In this document: one piece after another, positions 16,227 through 28,054 of the stretch
How the letters are laid out: each line of letters opens with the position of its first letter
Position numbering within the stretch: position 1 is the stretch's first letter
Source of the DNA: Actinomycetota bacterium
GTDB taxonomy: Bacteria; Actinomycetota; Nitriliruptoria; Nitriliruptorales; JAHWKO01
Direction: 5' to 3'
Length of the DNA: 64,000 nucleotides
Assembly: GCA_019347675.1 (NCBI GenBank)
Contig: JAHWKW010000003.1
Coordinates: forward strand, 141,204 to 205,203
Made by a program: the position numbers and the translations under genes
Notes under the pieces: model-generated
The model's database searches: none
What the model was told of the DNA's origin: nothing
The model's input: the letters and a program-made list of their open reading frames with translations, nothing else

Positions 16227-16796
16227 TCACCATTCGATCCCCTTCTGGCCGCGGAAGCCGGCGTCGAACGGGTGCTTGAGTTTGCGCATCTCGGTGGCGA
16301 GGTCGGCGACGTCGAGCAGCGGCGGTGGCGCGTCGCGGCCGGTGACCACCACGTGCTGGAAGCCCGGGCGTGAGGTCAGCACGTCGACCACCTCGCCGGT
16401 GTCCACCCAGCCGAACGTCATCGGGTAGGTGAACTCGTCGAGGAGCAGGAACGTGTAGCGCTCGTCGGCGAGGCAGCGTTTGGCCTCCTCCCAGCCCTCA
16501 CGGGCCAGCGCGGCCGAGCCCTCCAGGTCGCGCGACGTCCACGTCCAGCCGTCGCCCATCTTGAACCAGTCGATCCCCTCCAGCTTCCGGGCGGCGGCCT
16601 CCTCGCCCACGCGCCACTTCCCCGACTTCACGAACTGGAACACCCCGCACGGCCAGCCCTGATGCCAGGCCCGCAGCAGCAGCCCGAACGCGGCGGTGGA
16701 CTTGCCCTTGCCGTGACCGGTGTGGACGATCAGCAGCGGTCGTTCGCGCTTGCGGCGTCGTGGCCGTTCCTCGGCGGTGGTGGCCGGCTGGGTCAT
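16227..16796 (-). CDS. cobO: Corrinoid adenosyltransferase CobO
   Basis: Transfers the 5'-deoxyadenosyl group from ATP to the reduced corrinoid cobalt. The 189-aa protein has the CobA/CobO-type P-loop HTGHGKGKSTAAFGLLLRA and GVFQFVKSGKW near the N-terminus, DWFKMGDGWTW, and LLLDEFTYPM as the Walker-B region, ending with DAGFRGQKGIEW. The ATG at 16796 is chosen because AAGGAGACG lies just before it. An in-frame GTG at 16832 shares one base with the chlID stop (TAGTG) and could give 12 more residues. The Shine-Dalgarno is duplicated (see 16800-16825). Confidence 0.94.
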   Translation of the reverse strand: MTQPATTAEERPRRRKRERPLLIVHTGHGKGKSTAAFGLLLRAWHQGWPCGVFQFVKSGKWRVGEEAAARKLEGIDWFKMGDGWTWTSRDLEGSAALAREGWEEAKRCLADERYTFLLLDEFTYPMTFGWVDTGEVVDVLTSRPGFQHVVVTGRDAPPPLLDVADLATEMRKLKHPFDAGFRGQKGIEW

Positions 16797-16799
16797 CGA

Positions 16800-16825
16800 C
16801 GTCTCCTTGGGGCGTCTCCTTGGGG
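16800..16825 (-). repeat. 13-bp tandem duplication of the cobO ribosome-binding site
   Basis: CCCCAAGGAGACG occurs twice in direct succession (16825-16813 and 16812-16800, minus strand), so cobO has two adjacent AAGGAG elements. Only the proximal copy is at a normal distance from the ATG at 16796. Confidence 0.85.
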
Positions 16826-16831
16826 CGGCCA

Positions 16832-18948
16832 CTAGGCGGCCGGGCGGAGCCGGCGAACCATGGCGACCAGTGGCGCGGCGGCCAGCTCCTCCAGCGTCAG
16901 GCAGGCCATCCCCAGCGCGGCCGCCAGCTGTGCCGCCAGCCCCAGGCGGACCACGCCATCCTCGGTGTCGACCACCACGCCGGCCACGCCACGGGCGGTC
17001 ATCGTGCGGCCGGCGACCTGCGCTTCCGCGACCGGGTCCAAGCCACCGACGGCTGCGTTGGCACGGCCGTCGGTCATCGCCACCAGCAGCGGCCGGTGAC
17101 GGGGGTTGCGGAGGCGCTCGCCCGCGATCACCTGACCGGCGCGGGCCAGGCCCGCCGCCAGGGGCGTGCGCCCGCCGGTGGGCAGGTCCGACAGGCCACG
17201 GTCGGCCAGCTCCACCGACGACGTCGGCGCGACGACGAGCGTCGCGTCGCCGCCGCGGAAGCTGATCAGCGCGACCTTGTCGCGGCGCTGGTAGGCGTCG
17301 AGGAGGAGCGAGCGCACCGCGCCTTTCACCTCGACCATCCGTCGACGGGCCGCCATCGAGCCCGAGGCGTCGATGACCACGACGATCAGGTTGCCTTCGC
17401 GGCCTTCACGCACGGGCGTGTGCACATCGTCGGGGCGGACGACCATGGGGTTGTGGCGGCCGCGGCCGCGGGCGTGCTGGTGGGGGGCGGCGGCGCGGAT
17501 CGTGGCGGCGATGGCGAGGTCATGGTCGCCGGGGCCGGCGGGGCGGGCGCCCACGGCCGAGCCGCGCTGGCCGCGGGCGGGGCTGCGCCGTCCCAGCGCC
17601 CCGGCTCCGACGCCGGGTGCGGTGAGCAGCAGGGGTCGGAACGCCGCCCCCGGCGCGAACAGCTGGTCGTCGCCGTCGTCGCCGGGCGGACCGCCGCCTG
17701 TTGCCGCGCGAGCGACCCGACCGTCGCCGTCGTCGCCGGGCGGGCCGCCACCTGTTTCTGCGCGAGCGACCCGACCGCTGCCGTCGTCGCCGGGCACACC
17801 GCCGCCTCCCTCTCCGCGGTCGCCGGCGGCGCTGCCCCGATCCCCGTTGGACCCAGCCCCAGCCGGCGGCGGCGCCGGGGCCGGGGGCCGCGACCCGCCG
17901 TTGGATCCCCCCCCGGGCGGTTGTGGCTCGCTGCCACCGTCCAGCGCCCGGTCCAACGCGTCCTCGTCGAGGCCGGGTGCCTCGAACGGCTGCCGGCGCC
18001 GACGGTGGGGCAACGCCAGCAGGGCGGCGCGGCGGACGTCGTCGCGGCTGACCTCGCTGCGGCCTTCCCACGCGGCGATCGCCCGGGCTGCCTTGGCCAC
18101 GACGATGTCGGCGCGGAGCCCGTCGACGTCGAACGCGGCGCAGACCCCCACGGCCCGGTCCAGTTCGCGTTCCGGGAGGCTGACCGCGCCCAGCAGCTGC
18201 CGGGCGGCGACGACCCGACGTGCCGTCGCGGCCTCCTGAAGGTCGTAGCGGCGCGCGAACCCGGCCGGGTCCGCCTCGTAGGACAGCCGGCGGCGGACGA
18301 CCTCCGACCGTGCCCCCGGGTCGCGGGGGGCGGTGACCTCGACGGCCAGGCCGAAGCGGTCCAGCAGCTGGGGGCGGAGCTCGCCCTCCTCGGGGTTCAT
18401 CGTCCCCACCAGGAGGAACCGGGCGGCGTGACGCACCGAGATCCCCTCGCGTTCGACGTGCGCGACGCCCATGGCCGCGGCGTCCAGGAGGAGGTCGACC
18501 AGGTGGTCGCTCAGGAGGTTGACCTCATCGACGTAGAGGATGCCCCGGTTGGCTGCGGCCAGGAGGCCGGGCTCGAATGCGCGGGCGCCGGCGGCCAGGG
18601 CCCGCTCGAGGTCGATCGAGCCGGCGACGCGGTCCTCGGTCGCGCCGACCGGGAGCTCCACCAGCCGGGCGGGGACCACCGTGACGTCGACTCCGGCGGC
18701 GTGCGGACCCGCGGGGCAGGTCGGGAACGGCGCGGCGGGGTCGCAGGCGTACCGACAGCCGTCGACCTGCTCGACGGGTGGGAGCAGCGCCGCCAGTGCC
18801 CGGACCGCGGTGGATTTGGCGGTGCCCTTGTGGCCGCGGACCAGGACCCCGCCGATCGCGGGGTCCACGGCGTTCAGCAGCAGGGCGAGCTTGAGGTCGT
18901 CCTGGCCGACGAGCGCGGAGAACGGGAACGGGGCGTGCACGGCGGTGG

Positions 18949-18952
<4 letters not shown>
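16832..18952 (-). CDS. ChlI-ChlD type cobaltochelatase subunit (AAA+ and VWA)
   Basis: A 706-aa fusion of magnesium-chelatase-like I and D subunits, the probable AAA+ motor for CobN in actinobacteria. Residues 10-330 are the AAA+ domain with FSALVGQDDLKLALLLNAV, Walker A RGHKGTAKST and Walker B ILYVDEVNLL. A Gly/Pro/Asp-rich linker (about 345-480) includes GGxPGDDGxGRVARAxT-type repeats. The C-terminal domain is VWA with the MIDAS motif VVIDASGSMAA. The GTG start at 18952 overlaps the cobN stop (GTGA). Chelation of Mg is unlikely because no chlorophyll genes are present and the gene follows cobN. Confidence 0.9.
17670..17815 (-). repeat. Repeats coding the ChlID linker (about 69-bp unit)
   Basis: Two to three near-identical units encode GGGPPGDDGDGRVARAAT-like stretches of 23 residues between the AAA+ and VWA domains. 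The frame is preserved. They probably act as a flexible acidic linker whose length can vary. Confidence 0.65.
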
Positions 18953-22778
<3,826 letters not shown>

Positions 22779-22782
<4 letters not shown>

Positions 22783-24326
22783 GCGGGGCTCCCCGTGTGG
22801 GCCACCCCGGCGGGGGGGACGACCGGGAGACCGGGTGGTGCGCCGTGGGTGATCAGCTCGGCGACGGCGGTGGTGTCCAGGTGGTCGCCGATCAGGTCGC
22901 CGAGGCGGTCGAGACGCTCCTCGCGGACCGCGGCGAACGGGCGGGGCCCCGGCCGCCACGTCCGTCCGGTTGCGGCGGCGACCCAGGCCAGCAGCGCGCG
23001 GCGGAACGCGTCGCACTCCAGCGCCCCGTGCCAGGACGTCCCGGCGACGGCCCCGGCCACGCAGCCCTCGTCGCGGCCGTCGGTGTGGCGCAGGAACGGC
23101 TCGCCGCCGTGGACGGCGACGCGGCCGTGGCGGATCTCGTAACCGTCCACCGCCACGCCGCCGAGGAACGGGGCCGTCCCGGCGGGGCGGCCGACGACCT
23201 TGTCGGGTGCAAACGCCGTGTCGACCGGGAGGAGACCAAGGCCGGCCACCTCGCCCCGCCGGGACTCGACGTGGTCGACGATGCGGTCGCCGAGCAGCTG
23301 GTACCCGCCGCAGACACCCAGGATCGGGCGGCCGGCGCGCGCCCGCTGTCGCAACACCCGGTCGAGGCCGGTGCGCCGCACCCAGGCGAGGTCGTCGACC
23401 GTGGCTTTGGTCCCCGGTACCACGACCAGGTCCGCGCGGGCCACCACCGCGGCGCTGGCGGTGAAGCGGACGGCGACACCCGGCTCGGCCGCGAGCGGGT
23501 CGGCGTCGGTGAAGTTGCTGATGCGTGGCAGGCGCACCACCGCCACGTCGAGCTGGCCGTCGGGGTCGTCCGGCGCTTCGCCGGTGCGGTCCCACCCGGC
23601 GGCGTCGAGCGCGAGCGAGTCCTCGACGTCGAGCCACAGGCCGTCGCGGTGAGGCAGCACCCCGAGAACCGGGCGCCCCGTCAGGCCGCGCAGCTGCTCG
23701 AGCCCGGCCGCCAGCACCCGGGGGTCGCCCCGGAACCGGTTGATCACGAACCCGGCGACGTGCGCCTGGTCGGCAGCGTCGAGCAGCGCGACCGTCCCGT
23801 GCAGCGCCGCGAAGACCCCGCCACGGTCCACGTCGCCGACGACCACGACCGGCAGGTCCCCCGTCCGGGCCAGGCCCAGGTTGGCCAGGTCCCCGGCGCG
23901 GAGGTTGATCTCGGCGGCGCTGCCGGCGCCCTCGCAGACGACCACGTCGAACCGGGCGCGCAGGTCCGCCAACGCATCCGCCACGACCGGGAGGAGCTCG
24001 CCGCAGCGGCGGCGGTAGGAGCGTGCGTCGACGTCGAACGCGGGCCGGCCGAGCACCACGACCTGGCTGTGGCGTTCCCCGGTCGGTTTGATCAGGATCG
24101 GGTTCATCGCGGCTTCGGGCGGCACCCGCGCCGCGGCGGCCTGCGCGGCCTGTGCGCGGCCGATCTCGGCCCCGTCGGCGGTGACCGCCGCGTTGAGGGC
24201 CATGTTCTGGGCCTTGAACGGGGCGACGGACACGCCCCGGCGGTGCAGCCAGCGGCACAGGCCCGCCACCACGACGCTCTTGCCGACATCCGAGCCGGTC
24301 CCACATACCAGCAGCGCGCCTCTCAC
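22779..24326 (-). CDS. cobQ: Cobyric acid synthase
   Basis: ATP- and glutamine-dependent amidase of the b, d, e and g side chains of adenosylcobyrinate diamide. The 515-aa protein begins with LLVCGTGSDVGKSVVVAGL (P-loop-like), then PFKAQNMALNAAVTADGAEI and NPILIKPTGE. The triad-type glutaminase has its cysteine in PILGVCGGYQLLG, and GTSWHGALECDAFRR carries the histidine. The GTG at 24326 overlaps the cobD stop; an earlier in-frame GTG at 24341 exists but is less well placed. Distinguished from CobB by FKAQNM and by gene order. Confidence 0.95.
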
Positions 24327-25264
24327 CGCTGGTCCGTCCACGCCAGCGCCGCGGCGGCGATGCCGGCAGCGACCGCCCCGACCGCGCGCGACAGGCGGAT
24401 CGCGCGGTGGACGTCGTCGACACCCGGGGTGGTGCCGTCTCCGATCCGAGGCCGGGCCACCATCTGGCCGTGGTAGGCCACCACGTCACCTCCGAGCACG
24501 ATCTCGAGGGCGCCGGCGAACGCGGCCTCGACCGGACCGGCATTGGGGCTGGCGTGGACGCGCCCGTCGCGACGCAGCACCCGCCAGGCACGGCACGGAT
24601 GGCCGCCGACCGCGGGGGCGAGCCCCACCGCCAGGACGGCCGTGAGCCGGGCGGGGACCGCGTTGAGCAGGTCGTCGAGGCGGGCGGCGGCCCACCCGAA
24701 CCGGGCGTAGCGACCGTCGCGGTACCCGACCATCGCGTCGAGGGTGTTGGCCGCCCGGTGCGCGACGACCCCGGCCGGACCGGCGACCGCTGCCCACGCC
24801 AGCACCCCCACGACCGCGTCGGAGGTGTTCTCCGCGACCGACTCGACGGTGGCGCGGACCAGCCCGTCCGCGTCCAGCACGTCGGCGTCACGGCTGACCA
24901 GAGCGCGGACGCGGGTGCGCGCCGTGGGAAGGTCGCCGGCGTCGACCGCGGCGGCCACGGCGCGGGCCTCGCGGGCCAGCGACCGTCCGCCCAGGGCCGC
25001 CCAGGTCGCAGCGGCGGCGAACGCGGTCCCGGCCAGCGGCCGGGCGCGAAGCGCCCGGTGAGTGAGCGCCGCCGCGGCGGTGACCGCACCGACCAGCCCC
25101 CCGGTGTGCACCGCACCGGCCAGCCGCCGCGGCCGGTAGGTCCGCCGCTCCAACGCCAGGGCCGCCCGCCCGAAGCCGGCCACGGGGTGGTAGCGGGCCG
25201 GGTCTCCCACCAGCAGGTCGGCGGTGTACCCGGCGACGACGCCGGCGGCGGCCGGGGCGCTCAC
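24323..25264 (-). CDS. cobD: Adenosylcobinamide-phosphate synthase (CobD/CbiB)
   Basis: Integral membrane enzyme attaching the aminopropanol (phosphate) arm to adenosylcobyric acid. The 313-aa protein has VVAGYTADLLVGDPARYHPV at the N-terminus, several hydrophobic helices, SRDADVLDADGLVRATVESV, AENTSDAVVGV and HRAANTLDAMVGYRDGRYA. Near the C-terminus are SPNAGPVEAAFAGAL and ALEIVLGGDVVAYHG. All are CbiB landmarks. The GTG start at 25264 overlaps the phosphatase stop, and the gene ends overlapping cobQ. The long open frame upstream is shadow sequence. Confidence 0.94.
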   Translation of the reverse strand: MSAPAAAGVVAGYTADLLVGDPARYHPVAGFGRAALALERRTYRPRRLAGAVHTGGLVGAVTAAAALTHRALRARPLAGTAFAAAATWAALGGRSLAREARAVAAAVDAGDLPTARTRVRALVSRDADVLDADGLVRATVESVAENTSDAVVGVLAWAAVAGPAGVVAHRAANTLDAMVGYRDGRYARFGWAAARLDDLLNAVPARLTAVLAVGLAPAVGGHPCRAWRVLRRDGRVHASPNAGPVEAAFAGALEIVLGGDVVAYHGQMVARPRIGDGTTPGVDDVHRAIRLSRAVGAVAAGIAAAALAWTDQR

Positions 25265-25884
25265 GGGGCGGTCCTGACCACGGCCGCGGTGCTCGTCGGG
25301 CGGTGCTGACCGCCGGGGCGCCCCGGACGGTTGACCCCGGCCACCGTCCAGCCACCGTCGCTCCGCGGGCGCAGTTCGGTCACCGAGCACGGAGCGACGT
25401 CCACGCGCCACACGGCCGCCAGCGGGGCGCCGAGCGCGTGCACCACCGCGGCCTTGATCGGCCCGCCGTGCGTGAAGCAGACCGCTTGACGGTCGCGCAG
25501 GCGCGCCAGCAGCCGCGCCACACGTCTCATGAGGTCCGCGATCGACTCGCCGCCCGGCGGGGCGGCGTCCGGCTCGGTGAGCCACCGGCGCAGCGCGGCC
25601 GGGTCCTCGCGGCCCACGTCGTCCAGGCGTCGCCCCGCCCACGCCCCGAAGTCGGCCTCGCCCAGGTCGGGGTCCCGGGTCGCGTCGGCGTACCCCGCGA
25701 GGACTGCGGTCTCGACGGCGCGCGCGGCGGGGCTGACCAGCGCCTCGATCGCCGGGAGCATCCCGGCCAGCGCGGCCGCCTGCTGGCGTCCCCGCGGGTC
25801 CAGTGGCTCGTCCGCGGCGAACACGCCGCGGCGGGTCGCTGCGGTCGGGGCGTGGCGCACCAGCAGGACGCGGGCGCCGATCAT
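25261..25884 (-). CDS. Histidine phosphatase, probable alpha-ribazole phosphatase (CobC-like)
   Basis: A 207-aa member of the phosphoglycerate-mutase/histidine phosphatase family: the catalytic LLVRHAPTA near residue 7, DLGEADFGAWAGRR, PPGGESIADLMRRV, and the second histidine in VCFTHGGPIKAAV. Within a B12 operon this is most likely the phosphatase that dephosphorylates alpha-ribazole phosphate or the final adenosylcobalamin phosphate. Specificity is inferred from context. The ATG at 25884 overlaps the cbtA stop (ATGA) and the TGA overlaps cobD. Confidence 0.88.
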   Translation of the reverse strand: MIGARVLLVRHAPTAATRRGVFAADEPLDPRGRQQAAALAGMLPAIEALVSPAARAVETAVLAGYADATRDPDLGEADFGAWAGRRLDDVGREDPAALRRWLTEPDAAPPGGESIADLMRRVARLLARLRDRQAVCFTHGGPIKAAVVHALGAPLAAVWRVDVAPCSVTELRPRSDGGWTVAGVNRPGRPGGQHRPTSTAAVVRTAP

Positions 25885-26597
25885 GACGGCGCCTCGGACG
25901 CATGCTCGCTGAGCAGCCCGAAGACCACCGCGGTGCCCGCCCACAGGACCAGCTGCGTGGCGAGCGCCGCCAGCCGGAAGTCCCACAGCAGGGCCGCGGG
26001 GACCCCGGTGGGCTCCGCTCCGGCGGGCAGCGCCCACACCCCGGCGAAGCCGACGCCGGCGGCGCTCGCCGTCAGCAGCTGGCGGGACACGTGAGGCACC
26101 CCGCGCACGCGCAGTCGGCGGGCCAGCTGCCACGCCGCGACAACCACCGCCAGTGACACCCCGACCGCGAGGAGGTACCAGCCGGTGCGGCCGGAGACGG
26201 TGGCCGGGTCGCCGACCGCGGGGGGGTTCGGCGGGTACTTCAGCGACGGCATCAACGCCACCCCGACGTACGCGGCCGCCCCGACCTGCAGCGACGCCGT
26301 CCAGCCGCTCGAGGTGGTGAGCTTCGGGCGGACCGCCCAGAACACCAGACCGAACAGGCCACCCGCCGTCACCCCGACCAGTCCGGTCGCGACGATCAGG
26401 CCGGCCTCCTGCACGCTGCGGCCGACCGCGACGACGTCGCCGCCGGGGGGCTGCTCGGCGTTGGCCTGCTCGAGGTGGACGGCGTCACGCAACGGTGGCT
26501 CGCCGACCACGAACGCGACCACGGCGGCGACGAGCCCGGCCAGGAGCCCAGCTGCCAGCCCCCGGCGCAGGTTCGCGGTCAACGCCGCCGGTGTCAC
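25881..26597 (-). CDS. cbtA: Cobalt transporter CbtA
   Basis: Predicted membrane subunit of the CbtAB cobalt uptake system. The 238-aa protein begins LRRGLAAGLLAGLVAAVVAF and contains about five to six hydrophobic segments. It has EPPLRDAVHLEQ after the first helix and LMPSLKYPPNPPAVGDPAT in the middle. That conserved loop pattern (KYPPNPPAVG) is typical for CbtA. The GTG at 26597 lies 23 bp after the cbtB stop. It is the second gene behind the cobalamin riboswitch, so it should be made when B12 is scarce. Confidence 0.9.
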   Translation of the reverse strand: MTPAALTANLRRGLAAGLLAGLVAAVVAFVVGEPPLRDAVHLEQANAEQPPGGDVVAVGRSVQEAGLIVATGLVGVTAGGLFGLVFWAVRPKLTTSSGWTASLQVGAAAYVGVALMPSLKYPPNPPAVGDPATVSGRTGWYLLAVGVSLAVVVAAWQLARRLRVRGVPHVSRQLLTASAAGVGFAGVWALPAGAEPTGVPAALLWDFRLAALATQLVLWAGTAVVFGLLSEHASEAPS

Positions 26598-26620
26598 CTC
26601 GGATCCGCTGCGGCGAGCGG

Positions 26621-26806
26621 TCAGTGGCAGGGGACGCCGAGCAGGTGGCGCGCGTCGTGGAAGACCTCGTGCAGAAGTGGGCTCCCGCCGGTCAGCGCCC
26701 CCTGCTCGAACAGCACCGCGTACACCGCGAACAGGGCGGCCGCCGCCACGAGCGCGATCCGCCACGACATGCCGGCGAGCGCGCCGGAAAGGAGGTGGGT
26801 GTGCAT
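26621..26806 (-). CDS. cbtB: Cobalt transporter CbtB
   Basis: A 61-aa protein with one transmembrane helix (WRIALVAAAALFAVYAVLF). The His-rich C-terminus LLHEVFHDARHLLGVPCH is the family's likely cobalt-binding end. It is the first gene of the operon. The ATG at 26806 follows GAAGGACGACGG, a moderate Shine-Dalgarno that lies at the end of the riboswitch expression platform. Confidence 0.9.
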   Translation of the reverse strand: MHTHLLSGALAGMSWRIALVAAAALFAVYAVLFEQGALTGGSPLLHEVFHDARHLLGVPCH

Positions 26807-26842
26807 CCGTCGTCCTTCGTGGGATCCTCGTCCCGTCGGTCT

Positions 26843-27006
26843 GGCGACGCGCAGTCTCCTGGCTCCCGGATCGACGCTGGCCTCCGGCCTTCCCGGATCT
26901 CTCCAGTGGCCGTTCGTCGGGCGCCTGTCGGCGCCCCGGAGGGTCGCTCCCCGGTCACAGTGGCGGGACCGCCGCGGGCTCACACCGCGTTCCTGCCGCT
27001 GTCGCC
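26843..27006 (-). promoter_or_regulatory. Cobalamin (B12) riboswitch
   Basis: Read on the minus strand, the leader has the conserved elements of the cobalamin aptamer in order. GCGGTCCCGCCACTGTGA lies near the 5' part, then GCCACTGGAGAGATCCGGGA, then AGGCCGGAGGCC, then the B12 box GAGCCAGGAGACTGCGC. The outer sequences GGCGAC and GTCGCC can pair as P1. It ends about 37 bases before the cbtB ATG. The 26807-26842 segment (with GGGACGAGGATCCC) is the likely expression platform over the Shine-Dalgarno, so control may be at translation, transcription or both. By known function it should switch the operon off when adenosylcobalamin is abundant. The promoter itself was not identified in 27007-27191. 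Confidence 0.95.
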
Positions 27007-27191
27007 GTGCGCGCGCACCCTAGTCGAGGCCGCCGGGCGCTGTCGCGACCTGATCCCGGGGGGGCGCGCCACGGTCGCCGTCACCGACATGGCCGCTCCT
27101 GGTCGCGCTCCCCGAACGGTCGTGGACGGCTCGCCTCACGCGTGCGCGACGCCCGTAGCGTCGTCCTCCGGCGACGAAAAGGCATCCAGCG

Positions 27192-28007
27192 ATGGAGCAC
27201 GTCGAGGTGCAGGGGGTAGCGGTCCCCGCCCTCGGGTTCGGCACCTGGCAGTTGAAGGGCCGCGCCTGCTACGAGGGTGTCCGCCACGCGTTGGAGCTCG
27301 GCTACCGCCACATCGACACGGCCCAGATGTACGACAACGAGCATGAGGTCGGCCGGGCACTGCGCGACGCCGACGTGGACCGCGACGAGATCTTCGTGGT
27401 CACCAAGATCCCGCCGCGCAACCTGTGGCCCCGCGACGTTCACCGCAGCCACGACGCCAGCCTGCAGGCGCTGGGCACCGACGACGTCGACCTGCTGTTG
27501 ATCCACTGGCCCACCCGGTCGGTCCCGCTGGGAGCGACGCTCGAGGCGATGCGCGAGCTGCGCGACCAGGGCAAGGCACGCCACCTGGGGGTCAGCAACT
27601 TCACCCCCACCCTGGTCGACGAGGCGCTGGAGCACGCCGCGATCGTCTGCAACCAGGTCGAGTACCACCCGTACCTGGACCAGGGGTCGCTCGTGGAGCA
27701 GGCCGTCGAGCGCGACCTGGTGCTCACGGCCTACTCACCGCTGGCCAAGGGCCGCGTCCTCGATGACCCGACGCTGGAGGAGATCGCCCAGGTCCACGGC
27801 AAGACGCCGGCGCAGGTCACGCTGCGCTGGCTGATCCAGCAGCCCAACGTCGCCGTGATCCCCCGCTCGTCGGACCGCGCACACCGTGCCGAGAACGTCG
27901 ATGTGTGGGACTTCGGGCTCAGCGACGACGAGATGCAGCGGATCGACGCGCTGCAACGCGGACAGCGCCTGATCGATCCGGGGTTCGCACCCGAGTGGGA
28001 GACCTGA
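27192..28007 (+). CDS. Aldo/keto reductase (2,5-diketogluconate reductase-like)
   Basis: A 271-aa cytosolic NADPH-dependent reductase of the AKR5/AKR3-like group. The start is ALGFGTWQLKG. The tetrad is present as Asp and Tyr in YRHIDTAQMYDNE, Lys in VVTKIPP and His in LLLIHWP. VIPRSSDRAHRAEN is the NADPH-phosphate binding loop. It is unlike the aldo/keto reductase at the left edge, so the two are not recent duplicates. It diverges from the cobalamin riboswitch and converges on the VWA gene. Substrate unknown. Confidence 0.92.
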   Translation: MEHVEVQGVAVPALGFGTWQLKGRACYEGVRHALELGYRHIDTAQMYDNEHEVGRALRDADVDRDEIFVVTKIPPRNLWPRDVHRSHDASLQALGTDDVDLLLIHWPTRSVPLGATLEAMRELRDQGKARHLGVSNFTPTLVDEALEHAAIVCNQVEYHPYLDQGSLVEQAVERDLVLTAYSPLAKGRVLDDPTLEEIAQVHGKTPAQVTLRWLIQQPNVAVIPRSSDRAHRAENVDVWDFGLSDDEMQRIDALQRGQRLIDPGFAPEWET

Positions 28008-28054
28008 ACCTGCACGGCGGCGCGGCGGCCGACGGCCCGGCGAGGGCGGCCGGG

